Made by a program: the position numbers and the translations under genes
Assembly (NCBI GenBank): GCA_963971225.1
Contig: OZ020269.1
Span: forward strand, 15,064,421-15,128,420
Direction: 5' to 3'
Source of the DNA: Melieria omissa
Taxonomy: Eukaryota > Arthropoda > Insecta > Diptera > Ulidiidae
Length of the DNA: 64,000 bases
Shown: one piece after another, positions 33,567 through 43,480 of the stretch
Numbering within the stretch: the first letter of the stretch is position 1
How the letters are laid out: each line of letters opens with the position of its first letter
The notes under the pieces: model-generated
Seen by the model: only the letters and a program-made list of their open reading frames with translations
The model's database searches: none
Told to the model about the DNA's origin: nothing

Positions 33567-36500
33567 TTAATTTGTTGCGCCATTGGTGGCTTTCGATGCG
33601 GCTTTGGTCGCAGTGCCGTTGGCGATCTTCTTGGCGGGCTGATCCTTGAAGTGCTGCTCGTACATGGCGCGTATGTCGGCCAGAGCGCGGCAAATGTGCG
33701 CAGAAAAACGATGCACATCCTGCAATAGCAAAGCGTTTTAGGCCAATCTCTTGCAGCAATTCAATGAAGGCATCTTACCGTCAGTTTGCAGTTGAGCTTT
33801 GCCGATATGTGGAAGAAGATTAAATCCTCGCCGGCAATGATGTACGACACGCCGTAGCCATCGTCGGCCACCGGTCCGAAGCCGCCACCCGAGCTAATGC
33901 AGTTCGGATGCTTTTTCAGATCCATTTTCGGCGTCTGACCGTGCGGCGTTTGACTGGTCGATAGGCGCCACGGTTCGCTGAGCACCTCGTTGAGGAAGGG
34001 CGAGTCCACCTCCAGATACTTGGAGACCACATACAGACAGAACAGATGACGATCAATGCCGCGACCGCACATGGCATCCTGATAGCCCAACTGGTGGCGA
34101 TCGCACGCCTGCTGCATGAGACGTACACGTTCGGCGTTCTATAAAAAAAAAAATAGAAATTATATAGAAACTAGTTTCGATAACATTCGATTTTATTGGA
34201 TATATGAAAGCAGTACGCACCGACACATTGGGATCCACCATGGCCTTTACCCAGGCTGACGATTCAATGGTGCAGGGGCGCACTGTCTCGGTGCGGCCTT
34301 CGCGGAAGAGGCGCGTCATGGAAGCCTCATAGGTGAGCGAGAAGCGACCGGCATCGCGATAGTAAGCCAGCTGCAGCGCCATCTGAATGTAGGCGTCGGG
34401 CGAGAGGCGACACTTCTTCATGAAGCCTTTGCCGTACTGATTGTGCACCAGAATGCGCAAATCAACGTCCTGTCAAAATGGTTAAACAAGTTCCATTAGC
34501 TTTGACTGGGGGTTGATGGCTTTAGCAGGACTTACATTTATCAGTTTGGTGGCATCAATGGTGGCTTCTTCGATTTGTGGCAGCAGTGGCGTGAGATCCC
34601 AGTTCAGGCGTGCGGGCGATGGCGGCTGAAATTCGGGTGTGCCTCTGGTATTGCCGCTCTCGTCATATCTGTGCGGACAGGTGGGAATATGTGCAATTTA
34701 GAGGTAAGAACTTTTTACATTTAACTTATATGAATGATGGATTAAAGCACAAAGCTGACATGTGAGCACGAGAAAGCTTTATACAAATGCAGGATGAGTG
34801 AAGTTTATTTACAAATATTAGAGTATGAATTGGTCATTAGCGAGAATTTGTGAAATTTGAGGGAATAAAAAGAAATTTAATTAAATTACACTGCACAACA
34901 AAATCAATTTTTTTTAAATAACAAGGTTCTGTCAACGGATTCTGGTAAAGGGGGCTAAAAAAATCGGCGTTTATAGCTGATGTAAGCGGGACATTATTTG
35001 ATAACGGTGTGAAATTGCCAAGAGCTAAACGAAAGATATAATGAATACCTTAAATATCCAAAATTGTTCTCATTTTTCTATTTACAGTGGTGTCTGGATA
35101 TAGTGAACTAATTATTGCAAGGCCTATTCACTGTATTGAGGTTGTTCACTATATCAAGGTTTACATTTTTGTTTCTAAAACTAGTTTTATTTGCTCAAAA
35201 TACACTTTTTGTTTTTTGCTTGAACATTTTTTTTCTATATTAAACGGCTCGATGTCAAAATTTGGGTGTTCACTATATAGGGGGTTCACTTTACTCAGAC
35301 ACGAATGTATATATATTATATCTAGAGCTTTCTTTTATACGGTGACTTATAGTGAAATTTCGCATTCAACATTTTTCCCATCAAAATCAATTCCCAAAAT
35401 TCCCAGAAATCAAGTTTTGTACGACATTTTAGTACCAATTTTGAATAATTAAGAAATAAACACTTAAACACATTTTCAGTCTTGGCTTAATTCTGGCGCT
35501 CAAGTTAATTTCTGAGCTTTGATGTATTCAGAGACCTATAGCAGAATTTTATGGCGAATATTTTCGTGGTACATTTTGTCCTTAAAAAGCACTGTTTTAC
35601 AGGACATTTTTGGCATTTTAGAAAAAAGGGTCAAGTTGACCCATACAAATAGGAGGTACAAGGTTAAAAAGCTACACAAAAATGGTCTTCGTAATATTTT
35701 ACATCAAATTGCTGAACACATCATATACCTAAAATGTGAGGTTACATGGTTTTCGTATGCCGATTCACCCCACCTAAAAAGAAAAATTCAGACGTAAACT
35801 TTCAAAACGCCGGTACACGTATATTTTTTTGGCCCCCTATACCAGAATCCGTTGTCAGAAACTTGTTATTTTTTTTTTTTAGTACAGTGTTATTAGAAGC
35901 AAATGAAAAATATTGCAAATTTGAAATGGAATGAATGAAATAAAAAAAAATGAATTTTTTTTTATAGAAAGACAAAGAATGTCTTCTTTTTTCTCTTACA
36001 ACATTACAAAGCTGAATATCAAGGTATGTTATGTACATATATGATATATATTTAAACTTATTACAGATAGAATTTCATCTAGATTGCTCGCATTATTGTT
36101 ACACATATTTTGTATCGACACTTAATTTGAAAAGCAGTTACCAATAACCAATTCATATGAATTCGTACTAATATGTACTAATATGTAATGTGATGTGAGT
36201 ACTAATATGTAATGTGATATTTTAACATTTAATGGTTAGTACAAAATTAACAGTTACAATGTTAGTTAAAAATGTGTGTGTACAGCTACAGTGAATTATA
36301 CTTTCAATTACCCATCAATATCATCACCAAATATATATTCCCAAACATGGCCCATAACCGGTGCATCAGCCCTAAAAAATGTTTAAAAAAATCAGAAAAC
36401 AAAAGTAGTAAAAATAATAACAGTAATAGCGATAATTTCAAAATGTTGTTTCGTGTTTTGGCGCAAAAAACAAATTGAAATTTAAACAAAACATAGAATG

Positions 36501-38526
36501 AAAATCCTTAAAAATTAGCCATAACCGCAGACAGTAATATAGGTAAGAGGAATATATGAGCCTATAGTAGAGTTTTATGAAAACACCGCCAACCAACGTT
36601 GATTCTTTGCTACGCAATTATGGTAAAGAGAAAGTGATGTTCTTTTACCCATCGGTAATCAAATCGTCCATGATCAGATTTTCCCACATGTGCGCGCCAA
36701 TAGCAGCATCGGCCCTTTTAATTTGCAAAAGAGTTGAAATGTTTTACTCGATTGTTTTGAAACAGCGGGCGAACAAGATTTCAGAATTTATGTTTCAGGC
36801 TACTTGGAAACAATCTCATATTAACCAACAGCGGTCGGATCACTCTTTTCCAAAATGGAATAAAAATGCCTGTTCAATGCGCCAATGCGCTCCAACTTAC
36901 CACGTGTGCTCAGCATTGAAGCCGACGCGTCCATTCGTGCCCACACACACCGTGAAGCTCTTGTCGAACCAGCGATTGTAGCCATTGCCGTGCAGCAGCT
37001 GCTTGCCAAACTTGTCCAGCATTCCGGGGTGTGCCAGATCGAACTCGAACGGCACATCATCCAATGATAGCACAAACACCGACGATTCGACAACGTTGAG
37101 CGAGACGCGATTGACGCCGCGCGAGAAGTGTGTGTTGCGCACCTCCGCCCACTTGGAGCGATTCCAGGCGGTCAGGGCAGCTAAATGCTCTTCGCCCGCC
37201 AGCGGTGTGGCCTTCGAGTTGAGTATCTCCTCTATTTGCCTGCAAAGAAGTGGAGTGTAAAGTTGTTTCGTCAGATAGAGACTTGACTTGGCAACTCGCG
37301 ACTTGCGTGTAACTTACACTTGCAACTCGCACGGACGCAGCGTGCGGCCGCGATAGTAGATGATCATCTTGTAGTAGCAGCCCTTGTGCAGTACCACAAT
37401 GTGGTTCGAGTCCTTGTAGTGCACAATGCGATCGGTTTCCAGACCAGGCACGCGCACCGTGTTGAAAGTGCGCTCGTATTGCCACGAACACAGCGGAATC
37501 ATGCCCTGCACCATGATCTGTAAAACAAAACAAATTGGTTATTAGTGGTGTGGTTGAAAGATGTAGTGGTGCTACTTACGGGCTGCAGCTCCTGTCGCTC
37601 AATTAGGCGTCTGAAGCCCAGCAACAGGTGCACAACATTGGCAGCACGCGCTGCCTGATTGTTGGTGAGGTTCATGAAGATCGCATCGGTGCCGTAGAAG
37701 TTGCTGTTGATCATCAACGGGCCACGACCGCGCAGGTACACATATTCCTCCCACCAATCGGACACGTAGTTGGTGGCCCACCAGCCCTTCAAAATCAGGT
37801 ACCTCTGCAGCTTCTTGCCGATGGTGATCTCAAACTCGTTGGCCAGTCGCTCCATGCGCGCATAGTTCTCGTCGTCGAGCAGTGGACGCGCTGAGCGCAG
37901 GTAACGCTGCATGGTGTCGTGCAGCACAGGCACCGGTAGCCGCGGCAGCGAACCCTGAAAGCTGTACAGGCCCGGCTTGTTCCAGCTGGACAGCACCTTC
38001 ACGAAGCCCGCCCACACTTTGGTCTTGAGCGAGATCTTGCTGCCCGGCGCTCGCGACTCGTACATCCAGCCTTTGTACATGAGCAGCAACTTGAGTGTGT
38101 AACGCATCGTGAAGCAGATGCTGAGCCACACAATGAGCGCGGCCACGAAGCAGGCCGTCAGCTGCCAGTTTATGGTGTTCGCGGGCAGATGCACCAGTAC
38201 GCGGTTGACCAGATTGAATGGCGTCATATAGCCGGCAAAGTGCAGCCCTATGGCGATGGCAGTGATCAGCCAGAGGCTCTGTATGTGCGCGGGATAGACG
38301 CCATTGCGTACGCCGTTCTGCAAATGTAGATATGATGAGATTAGTGGCCGAGTGTGGGGCGCTGGGACGTGCTAGCGAAACGTACCCGAGCGCGTGCTAC
38401 GCGCTTCTTCCACGAGCGTACACCCGAATTCCAGACGAGATTCAAGACCTCCTGATCATAGTTGATGTCGAAGCCCTCGTGCGTGATGGCAAACGAGAAG
38501 GCGACAGCTGAATGTGCTTCAGCCAT
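33567..38526 (-). CDS. whd: Carnitine O-palmitoyltransferase 1
   Basis: CPT1 of the outer mitochondrial membrane, converting long-chain acyl-CoA and carnitine to acylcarnitine, the malonyl-CoA-regulated step of fatty-acid oxidation. Coding exons: 38386-38526, 37580-38317, 37318-37517, 36901-37239, then either 36649-36714 or 36312-36371, then 34536-34668, 34221-34469, 33779-34138 and 33567-33719. This gives 792 or 790 aa with every phase matching. The N-terminal regulatory segment [19 protein letters not shown] is typical. TM1 spans about residues 59-77 ([19 protein letters not shown]), TM2 98-117. The catalytic His is residue 471 in GFNAEHTW; substrate-site motifs include [20 protein letters not shown] and [18 protein letters not shown]. 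Start ATG at 38526, preceded by an acceptor near 38580, so a 5' UTR exon lies further right. Drosophila whd likewise has one CPT1 gene with alternative exons. Confidence 0.97.
34889..35889. mobile_element. Non-autonomous element with CACTG ends
   Basis: A 1001-bp element in the whd intron before exon 34536-34668. Ends are cactgcac and (inverse) cactgtac, with TTA on both sides (34886-34888 and 35890-35892) as target duplication. Subterminal inverted repeats are long and similar: aataacaag, caacggattctggta and agggggc occur at both ends with few differences. CACTN ends with a 3-bp duplication point to the CACTA/EnSpm or Chapaev superfamilies. There is no transposase frame. The interior carries a smaller inverted-repeat unit at 35085-35305. 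Confidence 0.75.
35085..35305. mobile_element. Small nested inverted-repeat element
   Basis: Left text gtgtctggatatagtgaac and the inverse of the right text gtgtctgagtaaagtgaac match at about 15 of 19 positions. The interior repeats gttcactatat twice. It looks like a roughly 220-bp MITE inserted in the larger CACTG element. Exact ends are uncertain. Confidence 0.45.
36312..36371 (-). other. whd: whd alternative exon B (60 nt)
   Basis: Reads [19 protein letters not shown] with the same splice phases as exon A; acceptor cattttttag, donor gtaattg. It is two codons shorter and closer to the canonical CPT1 sequence. Use of both A and B in one mRNA would keep the frame broken at the split codons (1 + 2 bases at each end gives an extra block), so mutually exclusive use is expected. 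Confidence 0.88.
36649..36714 (-). other. whd: whd alternative exon A (66 nt)
   Basis: Reads [20 protein letters not shown] plus D between split Trp and Gly codons; acceptor attaaaag, donor gtaaaag. It directly follows the catalytic AEHTW motif of the previous exon and has the same phases (2 in, 2 out) as exon B, so the two can replace each other. It deviates from the canonical CPT1 text ADAP(V/I)xGHxWEY in this segment. Confidence 0.88.
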
Positions 38527-38716
38527 GTTGTGGCCGGCAACTGGCGCTCAACGATGCAATAATGCCGACGGTTTTCTGTAAATGAAAGAGGCAGAACAAT
38601 TGGAGTTAAGATAATAATTCAGACTGTGCAGTTGTCTTAAGAATTAAGGCATTACATAAATGATATCTTGTGAATTGAATAATGCATAGCCGATTCGAAG
38701 CAAAATTTATGCTTAA

Positions 38717-39496
38717 CCCTTTTGCTGTTTTGTTGCCATATGGCAACATGCTAGTTTGTGAGCGTCTGAAACTTTGTGGTTTCAAGATTAAATTTTTTTG
38801 TTTGTCCTTAAAGTAATTTAAAGTTTTAAAAATAATACGAAATTAATAAACTGAATATTTAAGTGTAAGAAGAGAAATATACAAGTTGTTTGAATGTAAT
38901 ATCTTTGCATAGTAGCATAGGAAGAAGAAGCAGAAAAATAAGAGACTTTTTATTTGGCCTTTTTAATGCAATTCAGATAGATTTTTATCATTTTAGTTGA
39001 AGTAAATGAAGTAATATTCGATTTGAAGGACTGTACCGAAAAGAAACTGCACACTTTAAATTCAATTTTTCATTCACTACGCCCGTTTAACATTGACTTT
39101 GTTAGAAAAAAACTTTGTCAATTATGTTGCAAAAGAGGAGAATCCGTTACAAAAGAGGGTGTGCAGAATTTAATTAAGGGAATAAAAGAAAAAATTCGCC
39201 GTAAATAAATAAATGAATAAATTTTTAAAATAAATTTTAATAAAAAAAAAAACAAATAAAAATACCATAAGCTTCAATATAAAAAAATTTTAACGAAAAT
39301 TAATAAAAATCGTTTTGTTGTGAGCAAAAGAATGTGTGCAGTTTCTTTTCGGTACAGTCCTTAGTTATGCGTAAAAAAAGAATTTTTAAGTAATTTTTAC
39401 AGCCACAACAATTGGTTGTTGTCATCTGGCATAAAGCCTAAATCGACAAAATTCAGACTTTAACTTTCCCCAGTAAAAAGTGAAAAGGTGAAAGGG
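38717..39496. mobile_element. piggyBac-like MITE 1 (TTAA-flanked)
   Basis: Begins cccttttgctgtttt and ends in the inverse of ccctttcaccttttc, flanked by TTAA at 38713-38716 and 39497-39500, the target site of piggyBac elements. A palindrome ttgccatatggcaa lies 16 bases inside the left end. No transposase gene. A second inverted-repeat element (39026-39362) sits inside. The 60-codon frame at 39023-39208 runs through that inner TIR and is not considered a gene. Confidence 0.75.
39026..39362. mobile_element. Nested MITE with perfect 29-bp inverted repeats
   Basis: The left end at 39026-39054 starts aaggactgtaccgaaaagaa and ends actgcacac; its exact inverse lies at 39334-39362. Perfect 29-bp TIRs around 279 bp of AT-rich interior indicate a recently moved non-autonomous element. 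The target duplication is not obvious. It interrupts piggyBac-like element 1. Confidence 0.75.
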
Positions 39497-39824
39497 TTAA
39501 CGACAATCAACTCCGCACAGTTTGGGTGCCAGTCAAAGTCTACAGGTGCGAGATAAGTCTCGAGCATCTACCTCGAAGATAAGCGGCCGAAATTTAACTG
39601 CGTCTCAGACAAGTGTCGAACTGTCTAATCACACTGCGATACCTTATCGCACAACAGCGATAGACGATTTTTGCGAATTTTATAAATCACCTGCCACATG
39701 CCCGGACAGACACTATCATGCTATCACACATGCTATCGTCAGACTTATCGAAAATGTTGGCGTAATCATGTTGCGCTACTACTGCGAGACTGTGGTATCT
39801 ATTGAGAAAAATTAAATCTGAACT

Positions 39825-41090
39825 TAAAGCTCCGGCTACCAGATTACTGTAGTGTCTTTCAAGCCGAGGTCATAGGGATCTGCGCAGCCTCTGGATGCGG
39901 TCACAATAACTTCCAAGACTGTCCCCAGCTACAGCAAATCTCTCAACGACACTGCCAAGCAGCTTCAAATGCGCCTATGCTTGGTTCCGGGGGATATTCC
40001 AGGGAACTGTAGATCAGACGAGCTCGGTCGGCATGGTACTGCCGAGCAGTTAAGTCAGGACATGACAGCGCTCGGTGTCCTTTTTTAACTTGTAAGCTTC
40101 GTACCCATATGAGCTTCATACACGACAATAATTATAATTTAAGATGGACTGAAGGGAACACAAGTTTCCATGCACGCCAAATTTTGCCAACCTTAAATCT
40201 TCAACGTTCTAAAGAACTCCTCTCACTGAACAGACCAAACCAGAACCATTATTGCTTAATTGGCACCAACGCAAAAAGGTTGAGGCTATTTTCAAGTGAC
40301 TTCTGTCGCAGCTGTATGGAAAAGGAGGAGGAAGAAAATATACCTCACCTACCATGCAACTGTCCTGATCTGTCCAGAAGATTAAGAACTTTTTCTTCAA
40401 TAATATAGAGAATCTAGCTGACAAGACCATTCGCAGTCTACTAAGCTTCATTAACCCTTTTGGTACTTCTTTTTTGTTTTTAACTTTAAAACTCATTCTT
40501 TTTCATTTAATTATTGTTTTACATAATGAATAATCAAAAGTAATTTTTTTAAATATTGTTCGCAAAAGTGTTTTTTGGGCATCATGAAATATAGCATAGT
40601 AAAAAATAAAACAAACCGTACAGCCTTAGTGAACTATATTTGGGATCTAACTTTTTTTACACTTACTAAAGCAATAAATACCTACTACATTACTTACATA
40701 AACCTATGAAATAAATTGATATTTGTAATAGAATAAATAAAAGTACGAAGTGACCTCTTTTTGTAAAATACGCAGCTCGATAGGACTGCGCACTTTCTGA
40801 ACCCTTACTTGGTACACTAATCAAAATATTTTTTTCATTATTTGGTATAAAAACTTTCAGAGAAAAATACAAAAATTTAAAAATATAGTATCCACAAGTT
40901 TTTGACCTAAAACAGGCACTGAAAAGAGGTTATGCCATATGGCATAGAATAACCGAAAGGGTTAACAGCTCCAACTGGTTCAATAAGTGAACGTTTTGAC
41001 GCTTGATTTCTTGTGATATCACAATGGGCCGTCTTGGCCTAAGTGTGCTCTTATTGGGGCAGCCACACCTACCTACCCACTGCGAGACGC
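39825..41090 (+). pseudogene. LINE ORF2 3' part, split by a TTAA element
   Basis: Decayed C-terminal part of a non-LTR retrotransposon. RNase H text is visible in broken frames: VFQAEVIGICAAS near 39850, then PGDIPGNCRSDELGRHGTAE near 39985. The C-terminal zinc-knuckle-like tail FCRSCMEKEEEENIPHLPCN is at about 40300-40360. The frame runs ENLADKTIRSLLSFIN up to 40454, is interrupted by a 507-bp element, and resumes SSNWFNK stop at 40966-40985. The 3' UTR with gatatcacaatgggccgtct follows. Frameshifts and stops make it inactive. Clade probably Jockey, I or R1; not resolved. Confidence 0.7.
40455..40961. mobile_element. piggyBac-like MITE 2 inserted in the LINE
   Basis: Left end cccttttggtacttc, right end (inverse) ccctttcggttattc, flanked by TTAA at 40451-40454 and 40962-40965. 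The inverse right end carries atgccatatggcat about 16 bases inside, like the palindrome in element 1, so both belong to related families. Removing the element with one TTAA restores the LINE reading frame, which fixes both ends to the base. 507 bp, no coding capacity. Confidence 0.85.
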
Positions 41091-43229
41091 ACCTTCAAAC
41101 TTTCTAATACCCGATACCAATCACAGCCGATAGCGAAAAAAAACACCCAGGACGTCGCATGTGACCGGACGCAATTTCATTAAAACGTAATCGGTATTAA
41201 TTTTTGTGATTTTGATAAACGGCCAAGAGGCACGTCAAAGCGAAATGGGTGGAAATTTGCACTGCGGCATTGCAATAAAAAGCAAAAATAAATTCGAACC
41301 AGCAGGCGTGTTGATAAGAACGACTGGAGACGGTGCGGCCATTCGTAGAGGACTCATGTGTGTGATTGCTTAAAAGGCGCAAAATTATGCTAAATAAGTA
41401 TTTGTATTGTATTTCGATTTGCATGCCATTTAATTTGCTTTTAAATGTTCAAAACTAAAGCGTCCAATTGATGGCTGGTTGGCGCTTCAATCGAACAATG
41501 CACGCACTTACTGACCAACTAGTTGATGAAGCCACTGTCATTAACGCTGAGTTGTTGTTGTTTTTGTTGTTGTTATTGGTGGTGCTTGTTCTTTATAAAT
41601 ATTATGAGCCATCAAATCTGTCAAGCGCAGCGTTTTGTTTTTTATTTGCACTTTTTTCATCACATTTCGATTTGTTTAAATTTAGTTCGCGGCACAAAGT
41701 CCAGAAACAGCCACTTGTAAACATTTTGCAAATAAATTTGCAGTATTTGCAGATTTGCGAATTGTGTGTCTATACATGTAGACATTTACTTATATGAATA
41801 CTAAAAAATAATTTTATTTTTGTTTAAATTTCAACTCATTCTATAAGCGGCGTGCGCTCATATTTCACTAGTCTGTTGCTGTACGTATAGAAAGGCAATA
41901 AAATTATTAAGGAAAAACTAGAGGAATCCTCTTCGATCAACGGCATTGATATTGACTGGATTGACTTAGTGTCTATTGACGTCATTTGCTGCTGTCGCGG
42001 CACTGATAACCTCCGAGAAGTCATCTCCGCTACGCTCTGATCTACGTAATGTGTGATGAGCGTGCAGTAATAAAACAACAAAGTGCTCAGTTATGTTTGG
42101 TTATCGGGTGAATGTATGAAAGTCCACATTGTTGGCGGGAAAAATGCAAATCATCGCAGAAGAGGTTGCAGCCATAAGGAAGGTGAGACTTTTAGTATCT
42201 GTATTCATGAAAATATGCGTCTTAATTCAACGAGATTGTGTGTGGGGTAAAGTGCAGGTTTTTGGGCGCAAAATAAATATGATAAGAAATATTGCACAAT
42301 GTTGGAAAAATTACGCTATGGGAGTTGTAAAGAACTTAATATATTCCCAAGAACATTGTGGTATTTTGAGGAGTTGCAAATAACTGATTGACTAAAATAC
42401 TCTCGATCTAGAAAGAATTTGATTTATCCGAAAGAACTTTGGAGGAATTGCAAAGAGCCCAGAACTGCCGAACCATAATGAGAAAGTGAGAAAGAACGAT
42501 TTTGAATCAGAAAATGACCAATAGTTTGTTTAGCCAAGGATTAAGACGGGGATTTTTTTTAAGTTGTGATATAAATACTTAAGTCAGATGGCTTTAACGT
42601 TGTTGAAAATATTACACATCAAACGGTTTTGAAACAAAAAACTAGTGTATTGTTGTTTTTAGGAGTTTAGTACAATATTCAAAGAAACAAATTTCCACCA
42701 CACAATAACCGCATTCGAAACTTATATGCAGTTACTTGTTTATTTATTCTTTCTTATGATCTCATGTGCTGCAAAAGATATACAATCGACTTGTACTCAT
42801 ACTTTTACGTGTTACTTTTGTTATATTAAACTGGTACTCACTACAGGATTTTTTAAAGAATCTTGTTGTGCCAGATTGGCAGAATTAGTTAATAAGAAAT
42901 TCTAAGTCAAGCCAAATGTAAATTTATTTATTATGTCTGCATCTTAACATTATTTTCAAGCTTTTATTTGTCAAAGGAATTTAACAAGATTTGTTTGTAA
43001 TTAAAAATTATAGCTGCATATAAAAAAACGAGCAATTTTAAATTCAAATGATAAACTCAAAACAATTAAGTCTTGCTCGACTCATTTATATGTAGTCTAC
43101 ACTAAAGGCACAAATAGTTTGACTTTTAAACTAAAATGTTTGCTGCAATATGAGAACATTGCATTTGAACCGAAAACGATTCTTCAAAGAAAACTACTAA
43201 ATGGACAACTAAATGTAGTTCACTTTCTT
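41091..43229. other. Non-coding stretch, nothing recognised
   Basis: AT-rich DNA with only short chance ORFs. No repeats, RNA genes or conserved protein text seen. It may belong to a 5' intron of whd, whose first exon was not found. Confidence 0.4.
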
Positions 43230-43480
43230 GGCATTTGTTCCGCAGTAACTGCAAGAAGGAAGACTCACCTGGGCAAGCTTCTTCTTCGACAATATAGGAA
43301 ATCTTGCCAATGGAACTTTCCACAGTCTTTTAGGCTTCATTAAAAGCCTAAATTAGATCAATGAGGCGCCTAAAATATTTCATTCAATAAGCGAGAGATT
43401 TTAAGTTTGATTGATTGTGGTATCACAATGAGGTCTAAGTGGACTCAAAAATGAGACTCTAATAATGGGCAAAGTAGGTG
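43230..43480 (+). pseudogene. LINE 3' remnant
   Basis: In one frame the text reads TWASFFFDNIGNLANGTFHS and LLGFIKSLN, the same C-terminal tail as in the LINE at 40400-40985 (ENLADKTIRSLLSFIN), followed by a 3' UTR with gtggtatcacaatgaggtct. Only the last roughly 40 codons and UTR survive. Confidence 0.5.

Noticed and set aside
33379..33759. 126-codon minus-strand frame at the end of whd
   Set aside because: It reads the last whd exon in a different frame and continues into the 3' UTR.
37057..37533. 158-codon minus-strand frame over whd exons 3 and 4
   Set aside because: It crosses an intron with clear splice sites in the wrong frame; the spliced CPT1 frame explains the locus.
39023..39208. 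60-codon frame resembling a Cys-containing tail (KKLCQLCCKRGE)
   Set aside because: Begins inside a 29-bp terminal inverted repeat of a MITE, so the frame is probably accidental.
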